Positions 47,129 to 58,821 of a DNA stretch of 64,000 nucleotides are shown here, piece after piece (position 1 is the stretch's first letter; every line of letters begins with the position of its first letter). A program made the translations under genes and the position numbers. The stretch comes from Unio delphinus (Eukaryota; Mollusca; Bivalvia; Unionida; Unionidae), in assembly GCA_029339505.1 (NCBI GenBank), contig JAQISU010000179.1, positions 13,850,001 through 13,914,000 of the forward strand. Direction: 5' to 3'. The notes beneath the pieces are model-generated. The model saw only the letters and a program-made list of their open reading frames with translations, searched no databases and was not told the origin of the DNA.

Positions 47129-47588
47129 TATGAATTACGATTCATATGATATGAATTGCGATTCATACGATATGAATTACGATTCATACGATATGAATTA
47201 CTATTCATTCGATATGAATTACATACTATATGAATTACCATATGAATTACAATTCATACTATATGAATTACCATATGAATTACAATTCATACGATATGAA
47301 TTATGATTCATACGATATGAATTACATACTATATGAATTACGATTCATACGATATGAATTATGATTCATACTATATGAATTACCATAGAATTACGATTCA
47401 TACGATATGAATTACGATTCATACCATATGAATTACGATTCATACCATACGAATTACGATTCATACAATATGAATTACGATTCATATGATATGAATTACG
47501 ATTCATACCATGCGAATTACGATTCATACGATATGAATTACGATTCATACCATACGAATTACGATTCATACGATATGAATTACGACAT
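47129..47588. repeat. 21-bp minisatellite built of small palindromes
   Basis: About 20 units with the core ATTCATACGATATGAAT, itself an inverted repeat (ATTCATA / TATGAAT around CGA), joined by TACG. As 21 is a multiple of 3, both strands stay open with seven-residue periods (NYDSYDM on plus); no start context or homology supports a gene. Copies become shorter around 47215-47290 and 47325-47395. Confidence 0.92.
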
Positions 47589-47589
47589 G

Positions 47590-49437
47590 CCATAGTACAT
47601 ACCTAAAGTACCGGTATATATTGGTCTTACAAGTGCAGAGGTGCAAAGCATGCATTTCTTTTTCAAGTTTCCTAGGTCACACTCTTGATTTCAAGTATAT
47701 AAAGGTTTTATTGATGTTTGTTGGTTTAATGACACCCTAAACACATTAATAGTTTTATCATTGGAAGGAAATGTGAGTTAAGTGCCTTTCCCCCAAGGAC
47801 CATCTGACCCACCTGACCATTATGTAACCAACACTCTATAACATAAACCGATTTAGCTTCCTGAGATTGTGTGTTGCTTCCATATCCACTCCCCTTTTTA
47901 TTTAGGAGTCAACATTTTTGTTTTCTTCCTTTCATACACCCACCATAATAGAGTATTAGGATGATGTCTGTCCTTTTGACTGTCGCTGATTTTATTTCAG
48001 GACCGTATCTTAAGATCTCGTTATATATAGTTACCAAACTTTGTGCAGAGCTTGCTTTTAGGTTCAGAAAAAGTGTATCAGTCTTTTTGCCAAAATGTCA
48101 AAGGTCAAGGTCACTAATTGAAAGAAGACAAACGGTTTTCAAACAGTATAATTTATTATAAACATAAACACGTATCAGACTTTGTGCATGACTTGCACAT
48201 GTGATAAGGGAGAAGCCCATCCATTGAGTGAAATGTCAAGGTCACTGACAGAAAAAAGCTTTTTAGTTTTGTGGTCGAAAGGTCAGAGACCAAGATAACT
48301 GTAACAGAAAGAAGAATTTTTTGTGCTTAATTTCTCTTTTTCTAGACCATATGACTTGGCCAGAGTTGATTGAAATGAAAAGATGAAAAATCATGGTCAT
48401 TGTGGCTGAAAGAAAATGGTTTTGTTCTTTCTTCTAAGTAAAGAGTTCATACTTCAGCATATGTCTAGATGTATGCATGACAGCTGTAGATTATGGTCTA
48501 TCTATCCAAATATTGGTATGGTGTTGTTATCCTGAAGAGGTTTCTGATTAATGTGTTCCTGTATGGTTGGATTATTTCTTTTTTCTGTTACATTAAAAAA
48601 CTTTAATTTCTTGGCAATTCATATTAATAAAATTTTTCGTAACAGAATTTCACATATAATTTTTGGGAGTACTGTATATTATAATGCAGTCTTGCTTTAC
48701 AAAATTAAGTATTGAATCCATTTTTTTTTCTTCATTTGATTCCATTGAAACTTAATGCCAAATAATAATAAAACAATCTATGGTTCTGGTTACATTGAAA
48801 ATATTAGAATCATTAAATAGGTACAGACATTTAAATTTTGAAAACAAGTAATAAATTGTGAGCAAGGCAAAGCATAATGACCATAACAAAATTTTTTCCT
48901 GGTTGTTTTAACTTTAGAATAAAGTAACATTTATTAATATTCTCTTTTGTTATATACAATTTCATTAATATATATATATACACTTGGTTTTATTTCAACT
49001 ATGATTTGCTTTTTATTGATGTGAAGATTATTTGCAGATATTCGATTTTAGCAATTTTAAGCCCGCATCCATATTTGCATATTTGTCATTCCCTAATTTC
49101 CTAGAAAATACAAGATTTTAAATTTGGCTAGTCCATCCATCCTTTATCAATTATCAATGCTCTGTATCATTGTTTAGTAAATTTATTGTCATGATTGTCA
49201 AACCCACCCAATTTTATTTCCAGACAATGCTCTCTTAATTTTCATTTTTTTTTCAGCCAAAATTTAGTATGCAGCTTGATTTTATGAGACAGGGGCTGAG
49301 TTTGAGTTTGATTATCAGCATTCTGCTTTAGTTAGGAAAGTTAAAGCCCTTGAATGTCAGAGTTTGATTCTAAGCATTCTACGATATCTTCACTAAGCAG
49401 AGTTATCACCCCTGATTGACTGAACACAGGAGTTTCT
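47590..49437. other. CEP44 intron 4, degenerate AAGGTCA repeats
   Basis: Mostly unique intron. Between 48100 and 48420 four degenerate units contain (A)AGGTCAAGGTCACT-like sequence followed by GAAAGAAGA or GAAAAAAG. This resembles a dispersed repeat common in mollusc genomes (from memory). Near 47710 GTTGGTTTAATGACACCCTA recalls another molluscan repeat. No gene. Confidence 0.4.
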
Positions 49438-49440
49438 TAA

Positions 49441-49624
49441 GGGCTGTTCCATTAAAACATACATATGATCCAGGGAAGGTACTTTTAAAGTGGGGTATAC
49501 ACCCATAGATGCAATTTAGAATTTTCTTATTTTATTATGAATTCTGTGAAATCAAGAATCCCTGTCATATATTTGTTAAAAAATGCTTTGCTTGGGTATC
49601 ATGTATGTTTAAATGCAACAGCCC
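49441..49624. mobile_element. Harbinger-type MITE, TAA duplication
   Basis: A 184-bp element with inverted ends GGGCTGTTCCATTAAAACAT (left) and GGGCTGTTGCATTTAAACAT (right, reversed); both continue ACAT. TAA flanks it (49438-49440, 49625-49627). Non-coding. Confidence 0.8.
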
Positions 49625-50248
49625 TAACTATGATTGACCCACCTCCTTCATTTACTTTCTACACAACAACTCCTTTATCTATGGTTATATTTCAACACAA
49701 CTGTATATTGATAGAGCTTTGGCAAAGGTTTGTTATTAGAATTCTACATTATTGTTTAGAGGAATTATATACCCAGATTGTCTGACCTGTTCACTTTCAT
49801 ATCTGCACAATAACTAGATTAATTTTAAGACATTTTTGTCCATATCAGATGAGACATTTGACTGGCACAAGGTGAAGTTGGTTTTTTTTCTGCATCAGTG
49901 TATCATAATGTATGAGTAAAATTAGATCTGACAAAGTTAATGAAATGCACAAACTTTTGTTGTCTCCTCCAACCAGATTTTGGTTATTATAGCTTGATAT
50001 TGATAGGATCTTGGCTGTGGCTGGGTTCTAATGTCAGAAATCTGTCATGCAGAGTTACAGTCCCTGATTTCAGTTACGCCCACTTTCATTTGGCACATGA
50101 ATTACTATTTCATTGGTTTTTAACAAAATTTAGGATGTAGATGGATGTCATTGAGACCTCTGCTGAGTTTGATTGTAAGTGTTTGCTTAGGTACTTGTTA
50201 GGTTATGCAACATCACCAGTTAATGGAGTTATGGCCTTGTAAATTAAG

Positions 50249-50340
50249 GGGCCTGTTTGGCTAAGTGGTCTGAAGCACTCCCCTTTACCAATCAATGCCA
50301 TCTCACCTCTCTCCACATGGATTTGAGTCTTCCTCCAGTT
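50249..50340 (+). mobile_element. Degenerate copy of the tRNA-Leu-type SINE head
   Basis: GGGCCTGTTTGGCTAAGTGG, TCTGAAGCACTCCCCTT, AATCAATGCCATCTCACCTC and GGATTTGAGTC follow the head of the SINE at 21355 step by step, with decayed A and B boxes. The rest of the SINE is not seen. Confidence 0.65.
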
Positions 50341-50342
50341 TC

Positions 50343-50550
50343 TGTTTGAATACATTTATATGAGATGGTGAGGAATATCCCCAGTTGCATTTTGAATACA
50401 TTAATATGATTTGGTTATGAATTTTCCCAATTTCCATCTGAACATATTGATATGATCTGGTGAGAACCATTTCCTTATGGACATTTTTTTTTGGCAAGGA
50501 ATACACTGCTTTCCTTTTGAATACATTGATATGATTTGGTGAGAAATACA
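50343..50550. repeat. Degenerate tandem repeat, about 55-65 bp
   Basis: Four units share TTTGAATACATTNATATGA followed by TTGGTGAGAA-like sequence. It starts directly after the SINE fragment and ends about 100 bp before CEP44 exon 5. Confidence 0.65.
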
Positions 50551-50649
50551 AATAGTAATATAAATATGCAATCATTTTCAAAAGAAATTGCAGTTTAAAT
50601 TGAATCTAGATACATGTGTCTTGTGGTCATAAATATTTCATTCTTTTAG

Positions 50650-50982
50650 GAGCTAACAAAACAAAGAAACCAAATTCTGCTTCAGTAGTTTCTCTCACGT
50701 CAAGATCAGAAAGTATTAAGGATACACAGGTGGTGAATGAACTGTGCACAGGCCCACTTTTTCCACCCACCAGACATAAGGCTCATCACAACACCTCCAA
50801 TACTGCTGACCTGAGGGCAGTCAAAACCCCTCAGCCTAGGGGTGATGGTGAAGTAGAATCATCCCTGAGTGGGAAGCCTAACTCAATTGATAAACACCAT
50901 ACAGTGCAAGCTAAAGCATTTTCCACTCCAAGTGTTAGCAAAGTTCATTCTACAGCAGTCGAAGTGGTGACTATTCCTAGAG
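50650..50982 (+). CDS. CEP44: CEP44 exon 5 (disordered linker)
   Basis: Begins after TTCTTTTAG and ends CTAGAG|GTAAGT, phase 1 in and phase 1 out. It encodes about 111 residues rich in Ser, Thr, Lys and Pro (GANKTKKPNSASVVSLTSRS...; ...VVTIPR), with no domain. Length, open frame and matching phase support it as the variable middle of CEP44. Confidence 0.78.
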
Positions 50983-51409
50983 GTAAGTTTGTAAAAATCT
51001 TTCTCATGATAAAAAGCATTTTATTGTCCAACAGAGTGAGCAGGACCACTTAATTAGTCACTTTTTAAAATACAAATTTGTTACAGCAACTCTTGTTTTC
51101 TATTAAACCACTCATGACAAAATCTATAAGCAGCTGTTTCAGCACTTTCTTTTGCAAGCAAGACCTCAGATTTCATGTAGCCATTGTTCTTTCCACTTAA
51201 CGAAACTGCTATTGCACTTAAAGAAACTGGTATTTCATACTTTAATAAGTGCTAAATATAGTGTATGAGATTTTTTGAGCACATGTGAGTAGCCATTTTG
51301 GCTCACTGTTTGCTTACACATACAATTTGCGCACATACAACATGTAAAGAAGTTTCAGCCACAATACATGAGAGTGGCATAGAGGTACATAATGTGCTTA
51401 TATTATATA

Positions 51410-52114
51410 CAGTCAAGCCCACTTATCTTGATCTCGATTATCTTGAGAACCTGTCTATGTCAAGCGTTTTTGGTCTCAGAAAAATTCCTTGATATTTTTG
51501 CCCACTTATCTCATCCCCTGTTAAGTTGATAGCACTGTTATGTTGGACTTAAGTTTTAGTCTGAAGTAACGTGGACCCACTTAATTCGACAAAGTGCATC
51601 TTTAATGACCATCTCAGAAAAATTTCACAAGAAATAATCTGGTGTTTCTGCTATTACCTTATACTGACAAAGATGGATAAAGCTTGTACAAGACCAAATT
51701 TTATAGTCCTACATGTAATTAAATTGGCATAGATTTTGGATAGCATGAGAAAATCATGTTTTTGCTGAGGCTACTAAAGAGATGAGGCTGTTTACAGGGA
51801 AATAAAAACAACTGTAAACCACTGACATTGTTGCAGTAAATTATTGTTGATAAAATGTGTAACTTGTTACTTAATCTCATTTAAAAGAGCTCCAATTTTT
51901 TCAGCAACCTAACATGACTGAATTATTATTTTTATTATGCATTAAAACTGTGTATTGTTTTAGAAACAAACACCTCCTCATTTTTGCTACTTCACATGCT
52001 TATTCATTGTTCTGCTGCAGTAGATTTGTCAACTAAACCCTGATATCACATGTCCTGGTATATGTCTACAAATTTTTGACATCCCGACATAATTGAGACA
52101 ACTGGGTTGGACTT
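51410..52114. mobile_element. Possible pogo/Tc1-like non-autonomous element
   Basis: The left end CAGTCAAGCCCACTTATCTT resembles the reverse complement of the right side, AAGTCCAACCCAGTTGTCTC. TA precedes the left end. The match is imperfect and the right border is uncertain. Non-coding. Confidence 0.4.
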
Positions 52115-52284
52115 ATCCAGTTGGAAGTGATCTAGTAGAAACAAAAATTTTGATGGATAGGACAGGATATACAGGCAGGGTTAATACTATGCCCCGCTGT
52201 ATATATTTTGTGTGTAAATAATTAATGAAATAACTAGATCTAATTTCAAATGAAGTCGGGGAATTATGCACAATTCCAACTCAT

Positions 52285-52795
52285 GCATTATTACAATTTG
52301 ACATGTTGCTCAATACCATTATTACTATTTTGTCATGTTGCACAATAACATTTTAATTTATTACTATTTGACATGTTGCAAAATACCATTATTACTTTTT
52401 GACATGTTGCACAATATCAATATTACTATTTGACATGTTGCACAATATCATTATTACTATTGGACATGTTGCACAATATCATTATTACTATTGGACATGT
52501 TGCACAATATCATTATTACTATTTGACATGTTGCACAGTACCATTATTACTATTTGACACATTGCACAATACCATTATTACTATTTGACATGTTGCACAA
52601 TATCATTATTACTATTGGACATGTTGCACAATAACATTGTTACTATTGATATGTTGCACAATACCAATATCACTATTTGACATGTTGCACAATATCATTA
52701 TTACTATTGGATATGTTGCACAATACCATTATTAATATTTGACATGTTGCACAGTACCATTATTACTATTTGGCATGTTGCACAGTACCATTATT
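52285..52795. repeat. 31-bp minisatellite before CEP44 exon 6
   Basis: About 16 copies of a unit CATGTTGCACAATATCATTA followed by TTACTATTTGA, mostly spaced 31 bp (for example CATG at 52372, 52403, 52434). It ends about 65 bp before exon 6. Confidence 0.92.
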
Positions 52796-52859
52796 TATGC
52801 ATCAGATGTTTTCATTACCAGACTTTGCTGCATATTAAATGGCATCCAAATTCTTTCAG

Positions 52860-52996
52860 CTATACCAGGGAATGATTCTTTCATTGACACAGTAGATATC
52901 CATGCCTTTGCCAGTGAATCCATAATGAACAGTACAGTTCCATGTGAACCGAAGGACATATATATGATTCAGAATCAGATCTCAAACCTTTACAAG
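52860..52996 (+). CDS. CEP44: CEP44 exon 6 (start of coiled coil)
   Basis: Begins after TTCTTTCAG and encodes AIPGNDSFIDTVDIHAF and so on to IYMIQNQISNLYK, comparable to the start of the CEP44 coiled coil (heptad-like IYMIQNQISNLYK). It ends AAG|GTACTG in phase 0. Minisatellites lie on both sides: a 31-bp array ending about 65 bp before it and a 43-bp array starting about 60 bp after it. Confidence 0.75.
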
Positions 52997-53059
52997 GTAC
53001 TGTGTGATAATAATATTTATCCTAATATTGATCATAACAACATACTTACTAATGCTACT

Positions 53060-54522
53060 TATCAATACAGTTGTCAAGAGCGAGGTACTTGGTCAAACTA
53101 TTTATCAATACAGATGTCAGGAGTGAGGTAATGGGTCAAACTACTTATCAATACAGTTGTCAAGAGTGAGGTACTTGGTCAAACTATTTATTAATACAGA
53201 TGTCAGGAGTGAGGTAATGGGTCAAACTACTTATCAATACAGTTGTCAAGAGTGGGGTAATTGGTCAAACTATTTATCAATACAGATATCAAGAGTGAGG
53301 TACTTGGTCAAACTATTTATTAATACAGATGTCAAGAGTGAGGTAATTGGTCAAGCAATTTATCAATACAGATATCAAGAGTGAGGTACTTGGTCAAACT
53401 ATTTATTAATACAGATGTCAAGAGTGAGGTAATTGGTCAAGCAATTTATCAATACAGATATCAAGAGTGAGGTACTTGGTCAAACTATTTATTAATACAG
53501 ATGTCAAGAGTGAGGTAATTGGTCAAGCAATTTATCAATACAGATATCAAGAGTGAGGTACTTGGTCAAACTATTTATCAATACAGTTGTCAAGAGTGAG
53601 GTACTTGGTCAAACTATTTATTAATACAGATGTCAAGAGTGAGGTAATTGGTCAAGCAATTTATCAATACAGATATCAAGAGTGAGGTACTTGGTCAAAC
53701 TATTTATCAATACAGTTATCAAGAGTGAGGTACTTGGTCAAACTATTTATCAATACAGATATCAAGAGCGAGGTACTTGGTCAAACTATTTATCAATACA
53801 GTTATCAAGAGTGAGGTACTTGGTCAAACTATTTATTAATACAGATGTCAGGAGTGAGGTAATGGGTCAAACTACTTATCAATACAGTTATCAAGAGTGA
53901 GGTACTTGGTCAAACTATTTATTAATACAGATGTCAAGAGTGAGGTAATTGGTCAAGCAATTTATCAATACAGTTGTCAAGAGTGAGGTACTTGGTCAAA
54001 CTATTTATTAATACAGATGTCAAGAGTGAGGTAATTGGTCAAGCAATTTATCAATACAGATATCAAGAGTGAGGTACTTGGTCAAACTATTTATCAATAC
54101 AGATATCAAGAGTGAGGTAATCGGTCAAACTACTTATCAATACAGTTGTCAAGAGTGGGGTAATTGGTCAAACAATTTATTAATACAGTTGTCAAGAGTG
54201 AGGTACTTGGTCAAACTATTTATTAATACAGATGTCAAGAGTGAGGTAATTGGTCAAGCAATTTATCAATACAGATATCAAGAGTGAGGTACTTGGTCAA
54301 ACTATTTATCAATACAGATATCAAGAGTGAGGTAATTGGTCAAACTACTTATCAATACAGTTGTCAAGAGTGGGGTAATTGGTCAAACAATTTATTAATA
54401 CAGTTGTCAAGAGTGAGGTACTTGGTCAAGCAATTTATCAATATCGATGTCAAGAGTGAAGTTATTGGTCAAGTTGTTTATTAACACAGATTTCAAGAGT
54501 AAGGTGATTGGTCAAGCTATTT
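53060..54522. repeat. 43-bp minisatellite after CEP44 exon 6
   Basis: About 34 copies of a 43-bp unit (ATCAATACAGTTGTCAAGAG then TGAGGTACTTGGTCAAACTATTT in two halves). Variants alternate TTGTC/ATATC/ATGTC, GTACTT/GTAATT and AAACTA/AAGCAA, giving higher-order blocks. Each unit holds an AATACAG and a GAG|GTA, which look like splice acceptor and donor. Open frames here are artefacts. Confidence 0.93.
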
Positions 54523-54600
54523 GGATAGTTGACAATACATATTGGTAATGGATGGTATACAGTTTTGTGCTTTGAGTTGCTTATATTCAGCATTTTCCTG
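54513..54600 (+). repeat. Direct duplication partner of 58058-58145
   Basis: GATAGTTGACAATACATATT then GGTAATGGATGGTATACA..TTTTGTGC recurs 3.5 kb downstream with about 85 percent match by eye. The two copies bracket the 6-bp-TSD hAT at 54745. Confidence 0.75.
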
Positions 54601-54744
54601 AACCATGTTCAGATTTTACAGGGATTATAAAACACTATGAACTCTGTTAGCATAAATTTTCCCATGTTGTGTGTTGAAAAACTGAATTTCCTCAAAAATT
54701 GTTTGTGAAATACTTCAGCATATCTTTCCAAAATGGCCTTGTCA

Positions 54745-56933
54745 CATACATGCCAACCTTTACGCTTTTGGCATAATCATTACGCTTTTTCCCACTAAAT
54801 TCCGCGTTACGCGTTAACGTTTATAGATTACGCTTTTTCGATATATCCATCTTGCAAAAAAAGAAAAATTTTTTTTTTTCGTTTTTATTAGCATTACTTT
54901 ATTTTTTACATACTGTTTTATTTTTAAATAAAAAAAATACCCCGCTTCTACATAACTACGATATACGAGTATACTTGTCCGTGGACTTTCCTAATATTCA
55001 TGTTCTATTTATAGCAACTATCATGTTACTAAGATACTTTCAAACTTTCAACCTCATATTCTATTTATAGCGGCTTAGTGAGGAGAGAACAGACTGGTTT
55101 CTATTTTGTTTAAATCATTATGCACATACTCTTTGTTCAAATTTTGCATAGTGCAGAACCAGTCTAAAAGTTTTTTTGCGCTAAAAAGTATTAAAAAATT
55201 CTCAATGCGTTTATGAGTGCAAAAAATATCTCTTAAATAATTTCACAGATGGGTTAGAAAAAGTCAATAATAAACAAAGTAAAATGTAATCAATCCTCCA
55301 AACACGACGAGGGCATCATCACGTGACGTCTAATCGTTGGCGCTAAATGGCTTCAGATGTTAAGATGGATTCTAGTCTTTGTGTATGTTAGAGCACATTT
55401 TTTTCCCCAAGAATTTCGCAGATGGATCAGAAAAAAGCAAAACAACGAGTCCTCCAAAGATTCAAAGATGAATATATGAATGGCATAATACAGCGTTCCA
55501 TTCTCGGACAGCATCATGCTCATTGCAGACTGTGCGGAAACGATTTTAGCATTGGTCATGGTGGTAAATTTGATGTGGAAAAACACATGAAAACAAGGAA
55601 ACACATCGAATTAGCTCGCCTTACGAACTCTAATACTAAGGTAACTTCTTATTTACAGCAGAGCTCAAGTGCAGACTTGAATACTATAAATGCTGAGGTG
55701 TTATTTACCGAGTTTTTAATAGAACACGGACTACCCTTAGCGGTAGCAGACCACGTTGGTCCCTTGTTCAAGCGGATGTTTCCTGATTCGAAAATTGCGG
55801 AAAAATATGCTTGTGCAAGAACAAAATCATCTCACATTGTTCGGTGCCTAGCAGAAGATACTTCACTTAAAATTGCAGAAGCAATGAAAATTGGGCCGTT
55901 TAGTATTGCCACAGACGGGAGTTGTGATTATGATGATAAAAAGTTGTACCCAGTATGTATTAGATACTTTGACAGTGAAAAAGGCAAAGTCATGAGTGTT
56001 CTTCTTTCTTTACCAGAATTAACAGTAGATTCCACTGGACAAAACATTTTTGATTTGCTTGACAATGTTTTGAAGAAACATGACATAAGTTGGCAGAACT
56101 GTATGGGGTTTGCAGCTGATAATGCATCAGTGATGACTGGAATTCATAAAGGAGTTGCATCCTATATTTTGAAAATGTCTCCATCAGTGTTCATAACAGG
56201 TTGCCCCTGTCATTTGATACACCTTGCTGCTGATAAATTAGAAGTAGATATTGGCCATTTATTAATAGATATCTGTGATTACATGCTCCATAAATTCCCA
56301 TATGGAGATGAACTGCTTTTAAATGCTTCAGTTGCTTATGTAAATGAGAGACAGTCAAAAAGCTTCAAAAGTGTTAGATTCTTTGTCAAGAGATATCCCT
56401 TTCTATTGCCACCCTTGTCTAACTTGGATCATCTGGAAGAAGAATTCCTGAAGTATCAAGTTGGGATTCTACCTGACAATATACTTAATGCAGATAGAGT
56501 TGATGTGCAATGGTACCTTATTTCCCAGCTAAAAGACTCTATCACTGTCAGGTTATGAAAGGAATATTGGTTCTTTACCTTTCTAATGCTGACTGTGAGA
56601 GATTGTTTAGTGTTGTTAACAAAAATAAAACTGAATTCAGGTCCAGGCTAAGTAACCCGGTACTGAGTGCTCTACTGGTATGCAAAACATTCATGGCCTC
56701 AGCTGGTACAAAATGTTTTGAAATGCAACATGACAATCTGTTGCTTTCTAAAGCTAAAAGTGCTACATATGAACACTTGAACCATTAATGAATGATAAAA
56801 GACGAGAAAAGCAAATAAATCATTGTTAATTGTAATTGTAGTATGTTATATGTGGATTACTCTTTTTCTGCTTGGATTCCTCTTTTTGACCACTTGGATT
56901 ACACTTTTTCCTCGTCAGGGGTTGGCATGTATG
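54745..56933 (+). mobile_element. hAT element, 6-bp duplication, copy B
   Basis: A 2189-bp element with perfect 14-bp inverted ends CATACATGCCAACC / GGTTGGCATGTATG, flanked by TTGTCA (54739-54744, 56934-56939). Short subterminal motifs (ATTACGCTTTTTC on the left; GATTACACTTTTTC and two variants on the right) lie in direct, not inverted, orientation. It carries a long transposase frame (55422-56788). Confidence 0.88.
55422..56788 (+). pseudogene. hAT transposase (BED finger, most of catalytic core)
   Basis: From ATG 55422 a 378-codon frame holds a zinc finger (Cys35, Cys38, His55, His61), the first catalytic aspartate in ATDGSCD (Asp165), the second in AADNASVM (Asp233) and the CPCHLIH motif (Cys261, His264). 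The region after DICDYMLHKF (about 56290) appears deleted, since the usual RWLSL segment is missing. Near 56510-56558 a frameshift leads to the second frame (to 56788) with the dimerisation domain SNADCERLFSVVNKNKTEFR, ending KSATYEHLNH. It is the best preserved transposase in the window but not functional as read. Confidence 0.85.
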
Positions 56934-56939
56934 TTGTCA

Positions 56940-58057
56940 GCATTGCAGTTCGATTAAGATTTTACAATGATAAATCAGGGAACCGTACTAATAAAACAGT
57001 AAAAACAGATTAAATTATATAGGGGAGGTCATCATGAAAATATTACATGCACGGTTTATTCAATACTTTGCAATAACAGGAGCCACCTGACAGCCCCAAT
57101 TTCCTTTGGCAGCCCCAGATTTTTATTTGAAATATCCCAATCAAACGTTAGTAAATCTTGCCTACCAGAAATGTTCACTCTGTCCATGTATGTTAAATAT
57201 GTTACTCAATCAAAGCTAATTTTACTTTTTGTTTCATACCAAAAGCATCTTAATCATACAGAAGCTTGGCATTCATTTTTTTTATTTTAATCATAATAAG
57301 TCAGGGTCCCAGTTCGACACTAATCTCCAGACAAAATTACTTTTCCAACCAGAACAAGGTAAAATATGTTTAAGTGGTGTAGAAAGTTACAATAGTTACA
57401 TTAGACTTGTTTTTTGCATAATTGCTTTTAAGAGTATTAAAATTATAAAATAATTCTTTAAAATCTTATAAAAAATATTAAAACTCTTTGCTTCACCTCA
57501 GTTGTTTGTTTTATAACATAAAACATCAGTCCAAAGATAGGTTACAGTTGAATATGCAACATCTTCCATTGCAGAGGTCCTTTTCTCATATGGTTAATAT
57601 GATGAGATATTGGATATGAAATGATTAACTTTATTAGTAATGGACGTGGATATATCCACTGAGCCAGAATTTACTTAATATTGGGCAACAAAATTGTAGT
57701 TTTCACCTGTTGTTCAAGGTTCCTGTATGAATTTTTAGCAGGAATTCTGTAGATAGCAATGAAATTTCTGGATTTTTTCCACCTTCTTCTTTCAAAGGAA
57801 AACTGACACAAAAATCAAAGTCTTACTTTAATCAGTAATGCAATGTATTGAAGTAAAATGGGGTGAAGGTAATGTCTAGAAATCAATGCAAAGTTGGCAA
57901 AGTTAACTTAGCCTATTGGGCCTGTTCAGGTGAAATGAGATACACTGAGGTGACTTTTTTTCTCTGATCCACCTGCTAGAATGGACCCTGTATTTATTGG
58001 TTATTATCTTATATATGCTGTCATGTATTGCTTCCATAATTGGAACATTTTTGTTGA
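56940..58057. other. Region downstream of copy B, no gene confirmed
   Basis: AT-rich, presumably still CEP44 intron. One weak exon candidate (57305-57358) is listed separately. Confidence 0.35.
57305..57358 (+). CDS. Weak candidate for a CEP44 exon 7
   Basis: ATAAGTCAG|GGTCCC ... AACAAG|GTAAAA encloses 54 nt, open in phase 0 as exon 6 requires, giving GPSSTLISRQNYFSNQNK. It does not resemble the coiled coil expected next in CEP44, so it may be chance. Confidence 0.2.
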
Positions 58058-58145
58058 CTAGCTATTTTGATAGTTGACAGTACATATTGGTAATGGATGG
58101 TATACACATTTTGTGCATTGAGTTACTTATTTTCTGCACATTGAT
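58058..58145 (+). repeat. Direct duplication partner of 54513-54600
   Basis: GATAGTTGACAGTACATATT and GGTAATGGATGGTATACA match the copy at 54513. Confidence 0.75.
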
Positions 58146-58821
58146 TGACATTCATCTGCCAAGGTATGCATGGTCCAGTGTAAAACCAATAACATTTTTA
58201 CTACTTTACTTGGAATGAACCAATTCATGGTTTTTATCACATTCTATTTCATGCTTTTTTAAATTGATTTATAGTATGAAATTATGTTTAATGTTTTATT
58301 ATTTTTTTTAAAAATTTGTGTCTGTCTGATAATTAACCTGCAACATAACTTAAGGTGCCAATTCATTATAGGATACTTTTTTTTCCAATAATACACTGCA
58401 AGTAACAAATATAATTGTGATCATGTAACTGTAATTTATATTATGTTAGATAAATTAACATGTATGTTTATAGTAAGAACCTTTTAAATAAATAAAGCTA
58501 TTTCTAATACAGTGAAAGCGACAACAGCAGACACATCTATTACGATACTTTTAAGAAAGCAACATGTCTACAAAGAAGACCAAAATATGTAACTATTAGC
58601 AATTTTGATTTAAAATATATAAAAAAATCATCTTTTCTAGGGAAATTTGAAAATAAATTGGAACAGAAATTACAAGAAATGAGATTTATGAGGTTAAAAT
58701 CTGAAGCCTGTGTGGTTACATTCCCAAAAGTACTCATTTTGTGAGGAAAATTGGGTATATTCACAAAAATTTGGGGTGGCAGAATTTTAAATGTTGGAAT
58801 TGTCTTTCACATGGGGCTTCT

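Larger units (their letters stand above)
20137..52996 (+). other. CEP44: CEP44 gene span, 3' end not found
   Basis: Six coding exons join in phase to 1002 nt (334 codons): 20140-20228, 27842-27992, 38847-39053, 43811-43895, 50650-50982, 52860-52996. Junctions are all GT-AG. CEP44 is a centriole-associated protein that binds microtubules and is needed for centriole-to-centrosome conversion (family knowledge). Human CEP44 has 390 residues, so roughly 50-100 residues with the rest of the coiled coil should follow beyond 52996. The introns total over 31 kb and are packed with mobile elements. Confidence 0.85.

Noticed and set aside
47366..47595. Repetitive open frames on both strands (NYDSYDM, NSYRMNR)
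   Set aside because: Products of a stop-free 21-bp satellite; palindromic DNA explains both strands being open.
53157..54484. Several 66-75-codon frames
   Set aside because: Frames across the 43-bp array; they stop and restart with the repeat period.
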